From: an uncultured Campylobacter sp. | GTDB lineage: Bacteria > Campylobacterota > Campylobacteria > Campylobacterales > Campylobacteraceae | Reading direction: 5' to 3' | NCBI GenBank assembly: GCA_937965895.1 | Contig: CALCKS010000003.1 | Span: 1-19,878, forward strand | Length of the DNA: 19,878 nt | Shown here: positions 1 through 8,025 of the stretch, piece after piece | How the letters are laid out: each line of letters opens with the position of its first letter | Position numbering within the stretch: position 1 is the stretch's first letter | Made by a program: the position numbers and the translations under genes | The notes under the pieces: generated by a model | Seen by the model: the letters and a program-made list of their open reading frames with translations, nothing else | Told to the model about the DNA's origin: nothing | Database searches by the model: none

Positions 1-79
1 TGGTTCACGCTCAAAGAAAAACAAAAAATTGCTTGACGAAATGCAAGAAGTGGTAAATAATAATGTCGTTTCAAACTGA
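1..79 (+). CDS. tnpA: IS607-family serine transposase TnpA, C-terminal tail (partial)
   Basis: A reading frame open from the left edge ends at TGA 77-79. Its last 25 residues begin GSRSKKNKKLLDEMQ and are basic. This resembles the C-terminal tail of IS607-type serine recombinases, which commonly end with a Y-G-x-R/K basic run just before tnpB; base 1 fits the last base of a Tyr codon. The frame overlaps the tnpB start by 17 bases, as is usual for the tnpA-tnpB pair in IS607 elements. The catalytic domain lies outside the window, so activity cannot be judged. The call rests on the tail motif plus the TnpB neighbour. Confidence 0.6.
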   Translation, partial: GSRSKKNKKLLDEMQEVVNNNVVSN

Positions 80-1355
80 TATAATTTGTATTTCTCATAA
101 AATAGAATTAATCCCAAATAATAAAGCTATTACTCATTTTAAAAAAGCTTTTGGTTGCTCTCGTCTTGCATATAACTGGGGATTAGCTAAATGGCAAGAG
201 TATTATAAACAAGGCATCAAAAAGTCTCACTTAGAACTTAAAAAAGAATTTAATGCCATTAAAAAAGAGCAGTATCCGTTTGTCTATGAAGTGAGTAAAT
301 ATGCTACCCAGCAACCATTTGTTAATCTAAATTTAGCGTTTAATAAGTTTTTTAAAGATTTAAAACAAGGTAAATTAAGTTACCCAAAATTCAAAAAGAA
401 AAAAGAGAATTTTGGCTCATATTATATCGGCGGTGATCAAGTAGTTATCAAGGATAATAAATATCTTAAAGTGCCAAACTATGGGTTAGTAAAAATGAGA
501 GAAGCGATTAGATTTAATGGTAAGATAAACTCTGTAACCATTTCTTGCAAAGCTAATAAATTTTATGCTTCTTTTAGTTTGCAAATAACCAAGGACGAAT
601 ATAATGATACGCACAAGATAAACGTAAATTGTAATGATGATGTAGTAGGTATTGATTTAGGGATAAAGGAATTTATTAGCTTATCTAATGGCTTACAAAT
701 AAAAGCACCTAAGCCATTAGATAAGTTTAATAGGCTTTTAGTTAAACGTTCAAGGCAATTAAGTCGCAAACTTCACGCAAAAACCAAGCAAGAAGCGTTA
801 CAAGGCATAAAAAAGTCGAATAACTATTTAAAAGCATCGCAAAAACTTAATAAACTACACTCTAAAATTTCAAACATAAGATCTGATTTTTTACACAAAT
901 TATCAAGTTTAATAGTAAGAAATTTTACTTACGTAGGACTTGAAAGCTTAAATACGCAAGGTATGATGAGAAACCATAAATTAGCAAAAAGTCTAGCCGA
1001 CGTTAGTTTTTATGAGTTTAATAGACAACTTGAATATAAGGCAAGTTACCAGGAACGGCAAATTTATAGAGTGGGTAATTTTTATCCAAGTTCAAAAACT
1101 TGTGGCAATTGCGGAAGCATAAAACAAGACTTAACTTTAAAAGATAGAGTGTATAAATGTAGTAATTGCGGAAATATTATAGATAGAGATATTAATGCAA
1201 GTATAAATTTACACAAATTCGTAAATAAATCAGTAGGATTAGTTCAGTCCGAATTTACGCCTATGGACTTGACGGCTCTGTTGGATGATTTAGCAATAAA
1301 TCAAATAGCAACCAGCAAGGTTGAAGTAGGAATACAACAAGAATTCTATTTATAG
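63..1355 (+). CDS. tnpB: TnpB, RNA-guided nuclease of an IS607-family element
   Basis: This is a complete 430-residue TnpB, the transposon-encoded ancestor of Cas12 nucleases. TnpB proteins use an RNA from the element's right end to cut DNA at donor or target sites. The RuvC-like catalytic residues are all visible: D198 in VVGIDLG, E294 in VGLESLN, and D376 in the DRDINAS motif. The zinc-ribbon cysteines C347/C350 (CGNC) and C366/C369 (CSNC) are present. The N-terminal half has the usual helical domain (AYNWGLAKWQ, about 36-45). The length is slightly above the usual 370-420. The ATG at 63 lies inside the tnpA tail, which supports coupled translation. No frameshift or lost residue is seen, so the nuclease is probably functional. 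The stop codon falls within the repeated right end of the element. Confidence 0.93.
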   Translation: MSFQTDIICISHKIELIPNNKAITHFKKAFGCSRLAYNWGLAKWQEYYKQGIKKSHLELKKEFNAIKKEQYPFVYEVSKYATQQPFVNLNLAFNKFFKDLKQGKLSYPKFKKKKENFGSYYIGGDQVVIKDNKYLKVPNYGLVKMREAIRFNGKINSVTISCKANKFYASFSLQITKDEYNDTHKINVNCNDDVVGIDLGIKEFISLSNGLQIKAPKPLDKFNRLLVKRSRQLSRKLHAKTKQEALQGIKKSNNYLKASQKLNKLHSKISNIRSDFLHKLSSLIVRNFTYVGLESLNTQGMMRNHKLAKSLADVSFYEFNRQLEYKASYQERQIYRVGNFYPSSKTCGNCGSIKQDLTLKDRVYKCSNCGNIIDRDINASINLHKFVNKSVGLVQSEFTPMDLTALLDDLAINQIATSKVEVGIQQEFYL

Positions 1356-1393
1356 ATTATTATAGCTATTTATAGGATTTTATAGGTTTGTAG
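1351..1393 (+). repeat. Helically phased TATAG repeats at the IS607 right end
   Basis: The pentamer TATAG starts at 1351, 1361, 1371 and 1381, exactly 10 bases apart, and a partial copy (TAGG) starts at 1391. The tnpB stop codon is part of the first copy. Phased short repeats are a plausible array of binding sites for the serine transposase; IS607-family ends are known to carry multiple short repeats bound by transposase dimers. The spacing is read directly; the binding role is inferred. Confidence 0.7.
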
Positions 1394-1564
1394 GAACGGC
1401 AGGAATATCAATACAATTTAAGCGATCCTATGGATAAGCTTAATTATGATTTGGATTTAAAAGCAAAAATGAATGACGAGCTTTACGCGCCAATAACTCC
1501 AAATGTAGATTTAGATAGAGGGCTTGGGCAATACGGCGGCGGAATGAAACCGCTTTTTGAATAG
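1394..1564 (+). pseudogene. C-terminal remnant of a gene interrupted by the IS607 element
   Basis: Directly after the element's end a frame with no start codon of its own at the junction reads 56 residues (ERQEYQYNLSDPMDK..., ending GGGMKPLFE) to TAG 1562-1564. The composition looks like real protein and the frame is closed upstream by a TAG belonging to the IS end. This is what the 3' end of a gene split by insertion would look like; the 5' part would lie left of the element. An internal ATG at 1430 has no convincing ribosome site. I do not recognise the family. Confidence 0.5.
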
Positions 1565-1855
1565 AATCTAAACTATAAAGAAAGTTTATTGTGTTGATGG
1601 CTGCCAGAAAAATAGGGCAGAGGGGGCGTGGTCGACGGTCTAAAACAGCCTAGATAATTAGCCGTAGGGAATTTGCAATGTAAGTAACCGAACCGGAGGG
1701 AAGCGACGTACGAAAGAGATTGCGCATCATTAAAAATAAAGAGACTATACAAAAATTTAAAATAAAGGTATACACAAACCAAAACTTGCAGAGGTTCACA
1801 ATAAAACATCTTGTATCTAAAAACAATCTTGTCTGTATCTTATTACACATATTTT
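1565..1855. other. Non-coding stretch with GC-rich island (about 1599-1728)
   Basis: No convincing gene is seen. Overlapping short minus-strand frames here look spurious. Bases of roughly 1599-1728 are markedly richer in G and C than the surroundings and hold purine-rich runs (GCAGAGGGGGCG; CCGGAGGGAAGCGACG). A small inverted pair CTGCC/GGCAG surrounds an A-rich loop near 1602-1620. A GC-rich island in AT-rich DNA can mark a structured RNA or a dispersed intergenic repeat; neither is proved. Confidence 0.4.
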
Positions 1856-1857
1856 TA

Positions 1858-1890
1858 TGATATAATTGTATTGTATTACATAATTTAGGA
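1858..1890 (+). promoter_or_regulatory. Promoter -10 and ribosome site for the ATPase at 1896
   Basis: TATAAT occurs at 1861-1866, preceded by TGA, giving an extended -10-like box. AGGA at 1887-1890 lies 5 bases before the ATG. This is typical of Campylobacter promoters, which often lack a clear -35. Confidence 0.6.
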
Positions 1891-1895
1891 ATAAG

Positions 1896-3095
1896 ATGCT
1901 AGATCAACTTTTTTTAAAGAGCAATGACCTTATAAGGTTGAACAATCATGAATTTAAAAGATATTTTATAGACTCCAAAGATTTATCTCATAGGCTTATT
2001 GTTATCCTTGGGCAAAGAGGTATAGGTAAAACAACTACTTTGGCTCAGCTTGCCAGTAAAAACAAAGATAGTCTTTACTTAAGCCTAGATGACATAGAGA
2101 TATCAAACGATATAACCTCGATCATAAGAGAGTTTGTATTAAATGGTGGAAAGCATCTATACCTAGATGAAATTCATAAAAGCAAAGATATATCGGCCGT
2201 ATTAAAATTTGCCTATGATAATTTTAAAGAGTTAAACATAGTAGCTACTGGCTCATCTGCTCTTGAAGTGTTAAAAAACTCTCATGATTTAAGCAGAAGA
2301 GCGATCGTATATAAGATGATTGGAATGAGTTTTAGGGAGTATCTAGGGTTAAGGTATGGTATAAATTTAGAAGCGGTTGAGCTTACAAATTTGCTCGCAA
2401 GCCATCAGGAGATAGCTGTTGATATTATTAATACTTTAAAACAAAAAGAGCTAGCCGTCATTAAGCTTTTTAGAGAGTATCTAAAGGTAGGCTACTACCC
2501 ATATTATAACGATATGCCAAATGATACTGCCTTTTATCGGACTCTAAAACAAAGTATAGAGGCTACGATAGATAGCGATCTTTTAAGCATATATCCAAAT
2601 TTAAACGGCAACACGGCAAGAAAGCTAAAGATCTTAACTCATGCCATAAGCACAAACGTCCCATATCAACCAAACTACTCAAGCCTAAAATCGCTTGTTG
2701 ATATAAGAGATGATAGGACACTAAAAGAGTATCTTGCTATGCTTGATAGTGCCGGGCTTATTAGGCTTCTCATGAAAAACGAGTTAGCTATAAAAAATAT
2801 GGATAAGGCAGATAAGATTTACCTTGAAAATACAAATTTAATGTATCTAAATAATCCCGATATGGGCAATGTGAGAGAAACTTTCTTTGCCAATCAGCTT
2901 GGAAATATCACCGAAATTTACTCAGGCAAAAATGGTGACTTTATGGTTGGTAATAATTTTACCTTTGAAATAGGTGGAGCCAAAAAGAGCTTTGAACAGA
3001 TAAAAGATATACCAAACTCGTATATAGCAGCTGACGATATAGAAGTCGGGGTCGGAAACAAAATCCCGCTGTGGTTGTTTGGGTTTTTGTATTAA
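1896..3095 (+). CDS. AAA-family ATPase (AAA_14 / DUF4143-like)
   Basis: A 399-residue cytoplasmic P-loop ATPase. The Walker A motif is GQRGIGKTT (39-47), Walker B is HLYLDEIH (D91, E92), a sensor-like TGS is at 118-120, and arginines at 134-135 could act as the finger. The C-terminal half is diverged and lacks the clear E-x-D...E-x-K signature seen in the relative at 6541, so a nuclease-like C-terminus cannot be asserted. Proteins of this family are common in mobile and defence regions, but their biochemical role is poorly known. It has its own promoter and lies 76 bases upstream of the helicase-nuclease gene on the same strand, so the two may be co-transcribed. The start ATG is supported by the AGGA site. 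Confidence 0.8.
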   Translation: MLDQLFLKSNDLIRLNNHEFKRYFIDSKDLSHRLIVILGQRGIGKTTTLAQLASKNKDSLYLSLDDIEISNDITSIIREFVLNGGKHLYLDEIHKSKDISAVLKFAYDNFKELNIVATGSSALEVLKNSHDLSRRAIVYKMIGMSFREYLGLRYGINLEAVELTNLLASHQEIAVDIINTLKQKELAVIKLFREYLKVGYYPYYNDMPNDTAFYRTLKQSIEATIDSDLLSIYPNLNGNTARKLKILTHAISTNVPYQPNYSSLKSLVDIRDDRTLKEYLAMLDSAGLIRLLMKNELAIKNMDKADKIYLENTNLMYLNNPDMGNVRETFFANQLGNITEIYSGKNGDFMVGNNFTFEIGGAKKSFEQIKDIPNSYIAADDIEVGVGNKIPLWLFGFLY

Positions 3096-3171
3096 TAGCT
3101 GGGTATATAAAGCTATATGCATAAACTAAAACTTATTATAAAAAGATAAAAATTAAAGAGGATAAAATCGC

Positions 3172-6100
3172 ATGTATAGCCTTACTCTGCCTGAACTCAC
3201 CGTTGAAGTTTTCAAGGAAACTGGCAACAAAAATACCATTAAGCATTTTTTGGATAGTGCAAAAAATATTGAATTTGATAGTTTTGAAACTCAAAGCAAT
3301 TTCATTATAATAAATTATAAAGAAGAAAAATATTGTCTAACAAAGGACAGAGACAATTGTGATAACGAGTGTAATTATGTAATTTTAGTAAACAAAAATC
3401 CTACAGCCTATAATCTCAGTAATAAGACATTAAGATTTAGAGAGTGGATAAAACACCCAAAACTTAGAGAATATTCCGTATCCGACATAATTAAATCATG
3501 GGAAAATTGTTTTACTTTCAAAGAAGAAAATTCTCAAATCAATGAGCTGGGGCTGAGAAAACCACAAATTGGTGCTATTTTTTCTATTTTAGGGCACTTA
3601 AAATCATCTGACGAAATAGCCACTGTTGTTATGCCAACAGGTACCGGCAAAACAGAAACGATGATATCTGTATTAGTGGCAAACAAGTGTGAAAAGATTT
3701 TAATTGTTGTTCCTTCCGATTCGCTACGAACGCAATTGTTTGATAAATTCTTGAATTGTGGAATTTTAAAAGATCAAAGATTTGGAATCATCTCTCAAAG
3801 CGCCTTAAATCCAAAAGTTGGGATGCTTAAACAAGCCATCTTGGAAGTCAACGAGCTTGAAAACTTTTTTACAAACTGTAATGTTATAATCACGACAATG
3901 AGCTTAATAAATAATTTAAGCTCAGAATGCCAAGACAAAATATCTCAGATGTGTACACATTTTTTTATAGATGAAGCACACCATGCTCAGGCTTCTTCAT
4001 GGGAAAGCTTTAGAAGAAAATTCGAAAGTAAACCGATTATTCAATTTACGGCAACTCCTTTTAGGAATGACAACCAAAGACTAGAAGGTAAGATTATTTT
4101 TAACTTTTCTCTTAGGAGGGCCCAAGAGCAAGGTTATTTCAAAAAGATAAATTTTATACCTATAAGGGAGTATGACGTCTCCAAGGCGGATAAGAAAATA
4201 GCGGATAAGGCCGTATCTATTTTGAAAGAAAATATGGCAAACGGATACAATCAAATTTTGATGGCAAGATGCGGAAATCAGAAAAAAGCAGAGAGTGTTT
4301 TTAGGTATTATGAAGCATATACGGATTTAAATCCTATATTAATCCACTCTAATGTTCCAAATAAAAATAAGGTTTTGGAAAAAATCAAAAACAAGATTCA
4401 TAAAATTATTGTATGCGTAGATATGTTAGGGGAAGGCTTTGATTTGCCAGAACTAAAAATAGCGGCATTTCACGATATACGAAAAAGCCTACCAATAACC
4501 TTGCAATTTGCTGGAAGATTTACAAGAAGCAGCTATGATCAAGAGTTGGGAGAGGCTAGCTTTATAGCCAACATAGCCGATGTTGGAGTAGGCGAAGAAC
4601 TAAACGAACTATATGCACAAGATGCAAATTGGAATCTTTTGTTATCATCAATAAGTAGTAGAGAAATTTATGAAAAATTGGATTTTGAAAAACTAATAGA
4701 AGGTTTTGGAAACTTAAATAACTCATCTATACCTTTTCAAAATATCGATATAGCACTAAGTACTGTTGTTTATAAAAATAATTCAACTAGCTCTTGGAAT
4801 CCAAAAAATTTTACCAATGGAATTAGCGATTTTGAAAACTATGACTATAAATTTCATGATATTAACGAGCATGAAAAAATGCTTGTAATTATAAATGCCA
4901 AAAAGAATTTTATAGAGTGGGGGAATATAAAAGAATTTTATAGTCTTGAGTGGAATATTATAGTTGTTTTTTACGATACAGTAAATAAAGTTTTACATAT
5001 TCACGGTTCTGATAAAACTGGATTATATAAACAACTAGCTATCGCCATTATTAACGACTCGGTAGAACTTATTTCTGGCACCGATGTTTTTAAAGCGTTT
5101 TATGACATAAAACGAGTTACTCTGCAAAACGTTGGACTAAAAGAATTTCTTGGAAAAAATATAAGATTTAGAATGAGTGTTGGTCCTGATGTAGAGGAGG
5201 CATTGAGCCTTGCAGAAAAACAAAAGGGGCAAAAGGCTTTTGTTTTTGGAACAGGATATGAAAATGGAGAAAAAATATCCCTAGGGTGTTCATATAAGGG
5301 CCGAATTTGGAGTCATTCAAGAGGTAATTTAAGTCAGTTTAAAAATTGGTGTATAAAGTTATCTCAAAAACTTACCAATTATAATATTAACGGTAATCAG
5401 ATTTTAAAAGAAACGTTGATACCGGAAGCTATCTTAGAATTACCACCAGGTGTTAGCCCTATTTTTATTGATTGGCATGAGGATGTTTATAGCGAGAAAG
5501 AAACAAAATTTGTATTTAAAGTCAATAATGAAGAATTTGACTTATCTTATTGCGAATTAAAGATTAAAAATACCTTAGACAATAGCATCTTGTTTGATCT
5601 GATTATAAACGAATCTTCTTATGAAATAAAATTCTCTATATTTGAAAATAATAGTTCAGAAAATCCATTTGCTGATCATAAATTTGAAAATAATTCTGGA
5701 CATGCAATTTATGTTAAAATTTCATCAAGAAAAGTTGTGGCTATTAATGAGTTTTTTGTTAATTATACTCCAACAGTTTGGTTTGCCGATGGTTCTGCTC
5801 TAACGGGAAATCAATTTGTAAAGTTGCAACAACAAATAAGGCCATATCCAAAAGAATTACTAATTGATGATTGGGATTGGAATAATATAGATATAGCAAA
5901 AGAATCTCAAGGGATTGATGGCAAGATTACAGATTCTATACAATTTAAAGCATTAGAAATTTTAAAAAAACAAGATTTTGATATTATTTATAATGATGAT
6001 GGACCGGGAGAAATTGCTGATATTGTTACAATGAGGCTTTTTGATGACAAAATGAAAATAAATATGTATCATTTAAAATATGCGCATCAAGGACAAGTAA

Positions 6101-6444
6101 GTTCACGAATTGATAACTTTTATGAAGTTTGCGGTCAGGCTCAAAAGTCTATACATTGGAAACATAAGAAATCGCAAGAATTTTTTGAGCACTTAATAAA
6201 AAGAGAAAATAAAAGCCTAAAAAATAATTGTTCGCGACTTGAAAAAGGAGCCATGGCAGATCTGGAGCGTTATTTGGAGATTGCAAAAAAGACAATTCCG
6301 ATTGAGTTTGAAATGTTTATAGTCCAGCCAGGGACTACAAAAACAAAGATAAGTGATGAAATTCTAACACTCCTAGCCGTTACCGAAAACTATATAAAAG
6401 AAATGTCAAATATCAAACTTAATATAATTATTAATAAAGACTAG
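3172..6444 (+). CDS. SF2 (DEAH-type) helicase with likely C-terminal PD-(D/E)xK nuclease
   Basis: A 1090-residue protein. After a ~125-residue N-terminal region come the SF2 helicase motifs: a GLRKPQ segment (127-132), motif I PTGTGKT (155-161), motif II DEAH (267-270), motif III TATP (293-296), motif V GEGFD (420-424) and motif VI QFAGRFTRS (445-453). A long middle region is unrecognised. Near the C-terminus the pattern GPGEIAD (944-950) followed by a strand ending HLK (967-969) resembles a PD-(D/E)xK active site (E947 or D950 with K969). Helicase-nuclease fusions of this kind act on foreign or damaged DNA in restriction-like defence. The AAAGAGGA site at 3155-3162 supports the start. A single-gene defence role, possibly with the flanking ATPases, is inferred. 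Confidence 0.8.
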   Translation: MYSLTLPELTVEVFKETGNKNTIKHFLDSAKNIEFDSFETQSNFIIINYKEEKYCLTKDRDNCDNECNYVILVNKNPTAYNLSNKTLRFREWIKHPKLREYSVSDIIKSWENCFTFKEENSQINELGLRKPQIGAIFSILGHLKSSDEIATVVMPTGTGKTETMISVLVANKCEKILIVVPSDSLRTQLFDKFLNCGILKDQRFGIISQSALNPKVGMLKQAILEVNELENFFTNCNVIITTMSLINNLSSECQDKISQMCTHFFIDEAHHAQASSWESFRRKFESKPIIQFTATPFRNDNQRLEGKIIFNFSLRRAQEQGYFKKINFIPIREYDVSKADKKIADKAVSILKENMANGYNQILMARCGNQKKAESVFRYYEAYTDLNPILIHSNVPNKNKVLEKIKNKIHKIIVCVDMLGEGFDLPELKIAAFHDIRKSLPITLQFAGRFTRSSYDQELGEASFIANIADVGVGEELNELYAQDANWNLLLSSISSREIYEKLDFEKLIEGFGNLNNSSIPFQNIDIALSTVVYKNNSTSSWNPKNFTNGISDFENYDYKFHDINEHEKMLVIINAKKNFIEWGNIKEFYSLEWNIIVVFYDTVNKVLHIHGSDKTGLYKQLAIAIINDSVELISGTDVFKAFYDIKRVTLQNVGLKEFLGKNIRFRMSVGPDVEEALSLAEKQKGQKAFVFGTGYENGEKISLGCSYKGRIWSHSRGNLSQFKNWCIKLSQKLTNYNINGNQILKETLIPEAILELPPGVSPIFIDWHEDVYSEKETKFVFKVNNEEFDLSYCELKIKNTLDNSILFDLIINESSYEIKFSIFENNSSENPFADHKFENNSGHAIYVKISSRKVVAINEFFVNYTPTVWFADGSALTGNQFVKLQQQIRPYPKELLIDDWDWNNIDIAKESQGIDGKITDSIQFKALEILKKQDFDIIYNDDGPGEIADIVTMRLFDDKMKINMYHLKYAHQGQVSSRIDNFYEVCGQAQKSIHWKHKKSQEFFEHLIKRENKSLKNNCSRLEKGAMADLERYLEIAKKTIPIEFEMFIVQPGTTKTKISDEILTLLAVTENYIKEMSNIKLNIIINKD

Positions 6445-6540
6445 CATCATGTTTAGATTATCTCGAATGAAATACTTATGATCTTGCAAATTTATATAAA
6501 TTATAGTATTATATACCTAAATATTTAAGGATAAAAGAGC

Positions 6541-7758
6541 ATGTACATCAAACGAGCCATAAGCGACGAAATAAAAGAGTATATGAAAAGCTTTCCAGTG
6601 CTTTTGATAAGCGGAGCTAGGCAGGTAGGCAAATCAACCCTTGCTTTAAATTTAGATATACCAAACTACATAACGCTTGATGATATAAATATCTATGAAT
6701 CCGCAAGAAACGACCCCAAAGGCTTTATAGAGCATTGCGATAAGCCTATCGTGATAGATGAGATACAAAGAGTGCCCATACTGCTTTTAGCAATAAAAGA
6801 ATTTGTAGATAAAGATAGAACAAATGGGCAGTTCATACTAACTGGCTCTGCAAATTTAAAAGGCTTTAAAGATATATCAGACTCGCTTGCCGGCAGGATA
6901 GGCATAGTAGAGCTATATCCGCTTTCTCAAAAAGAGTTAAGCCATAGTGATGAAAATTTGATAGATATTTTAAGTGGCGATATAAGCCATTTTGCACTAA
7001 AGAAGTATGACAATGACGGCTTATCTGAAAAGATCATAAACGGCGGCTACCCGGAGATCACAAAGATAAGCTCTGAAAAATCAAAATATCTCTGGTTTAG
7101 CTCATATATAAGAACATATATAGAATCAGACGCCAAAGAGATAGGTAACATCAGAAATATGGATAAATTTATCACTATGTACCGCCTATGTATGCTAAGA
7201 AGCGGCAATATCTTTAACAAAAACGAGCTATGTCTAGAGTCTGGGCTTGATAATAAGACATTTGATAGCTATTTTAGCGTGCTGGAGCATACATACCAGA
7301 TCCAAAAGCTTCAGCCGTATTTTAATAATGCTCTAAAAAGACTTATAAAAACACCTAAAATTTTTGCTACTGACACAGGGGTGCTGACACACTTACTACA
7401 AATTTCTTCAGCACAAGATATTGCAAATTCCCCATATAAAGGTGCCATATATGAGACGTTTGTATTTGACGAACTTCTAAAAGCAAATACCAGTAGCAAA
7501 AAAAGAGCAAATATATACTACTACAGAACGAGCGATCAAAAAGAGATAGACTTTATCCTTGAGATATCAGGTAAGCTCATAGCCGTAGAGGTCAAATCCT
7601 CAAAAACTATCAGCAAAGATGACTTTAAGCACATCTACCACTTACAAGAGAATTTGCAAAGTAAATTTGATAAAGGTGTAGTCTTTTACGCCGGAGATAC
7701 GGCTGTAAAACTAGATGATGATATGTTTGCATTACCGTTTGGTTTTATGTGGAGCTAA
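6541..7758 (+). CDS. AAA_14 / DUF4143 ATPase with PD-(D/E)xK-like C-terminus
   Basis: A 405-residue ATPase of the widespread bacterial AAA_14-DUF4143 family. Walker A is GARQVGKST (25-33), Walker B is VIDEIQ (D73, E74), sensor TGS is at 101-103, and the conserved LAGRI segment with R119 follows. The C-terminal part has E335-I-D337 and then E350-V-K352, the usual nuclease-fold-like signature of this family, though cleavage activity is not established for it. It is a more canonical family member than the ATPase at 1896. It follows the helicase gene after 96 bases containing AT-rich -10-like sequence and AAGGA at about 6527-6531, so it can be transcribed separately. Partner and substrate are unknown. 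Confidence 0.88.
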   Translation: MYIKRAISDEIKEYMKSFPVLLISGARQVGKSTLALNLDIPNYITLDDINIYESARNDPKGFIEHCDKPIVIDEIQRVPILLLAIKEFVDKDRTNGQFILTGSANLKGFKDISDSLAGRIGIVELYPLSQKELSHSDENLIDILSGDISHFALKKYDNDGLSEKIINGGYPEITKISSEKSKYLWFSSYIRTYIESDAKEIGNIRNMDKFITMYRLCMLRSGNIFNKNELCLESGLDNKTFDSYFSVLEHTYQIQKLQPYFNNALKRLIKTPKIFATDTGVLTHLLQISSAQDIANSPYKGAIYETFVFDELLKANTSSKKRANIYYYRTSDQKEIDFILEISGKLIAVEVKSSKTISKDDFKHIYHLQENLQSKFDKGVVFYAGDTAVKLDDDMFALPFGFMWS

Positions 7759-7794
7759 ATCAGAAAAATAAAACAATTAATCCTGCGTAAAAGA

Positions 7795-7821
7795 TTTTGG
7801 AGATCCGATAGGTCTCCAAAA
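7795..7821. terminator. Hairpin between convergent genes, possible bidirectional terminator
   Basis: A perfect 9-bp stem TTTTGGAGA (7795-7803) / TCTCCAAAA (7813-7821) encloses a 9-base loop. It lies 36 bases after the ATPase stop and downstream of the opposing hipA transcript, so its position suits a shared terminator. The flanking A/T tracts are imperfect, hence moderate confidence. Confidence 0.55.
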
Positions 7822-7881
7822 ATTAAAAACATCTCTATTAAAAATCTTTTTTTGATTTTTTTAATTTTAGGTCGTGAAATT

Positions 7882-7995
7882 TTACGAAAACGTTAAAAAT
7901 TTAGGCGGAGTATTGCGTACTCCTACTATAATGGATATATTTTCAGGCGTTAGCTCGTCGTTTAGTGAGTCGATGTAGTCTTGTGGATTTTTCAT
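7882..7995 (-). CDS. Candidate small protein downstream of hipA (37 aa)
   Basis: On the minus strand, 30 bases after the hipA stop, ATG (7995-7993) is preceded by a GAGG ribosome-site-like sequence at good spacing and opens a 37-codon frame (MKNPQDYIDSLNDELTPENI...) ending at 7882. The N-terminal part is acidic and helix-friendly. I do not recognise it. It has no visible helix-turn-helix, so it is not an obvious HipB. It may be a real small gene co-transcribed with hipA, the start of a truncated gene, or chance. A GGAGTA/TACTCC hairpin (7907-7923) lies within its 3' half. Confidence 0.4.
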   Translation of the reverse strand: MKNPQDYIDSLNDELTPENISIIVGVRNTPPKFLTFS

Positions 7996-8025
7996 AGTTG
8001 GCCTCGGTTTATATATTTTACCACT

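Larger units (their letters stand above)
1..1393 (+). mobile_element. IS607-family insertion sequence, right portion
   Basis: The element is identified by the tnpA tail, intact tnpB and a repeat-rich right end. Its left end is outside the window. The right boundary is placed at about 1390-1394, where the TATAG repeats stop and a foreign reading frame (1394-1564) begins. IS607 elements move with a serine recombinase, target short GG-type dinucleotides and lack long inverted repeats or target duplications, so the boundary is uncertain by a few bases. A TnpB guide RNA would be expected to derive from the 3' part of tnpB plus this end, with the guide starting in the flanking DNA. Confidence 0.75.

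Noticed and set aside
1573..1850. Two minus-strand short frames as genes
   Set aside because: They overlap one another in the GC-rich island, lack ribosome sites and have low-plausibility sequences.
3095..3116. ATAGCT/AGCTAT hairpin as terminator after the first ATPase
   Set aside because: The stem is only 6 bp and AT-rich with no T tract, and the next gene follows closely on the same strand.
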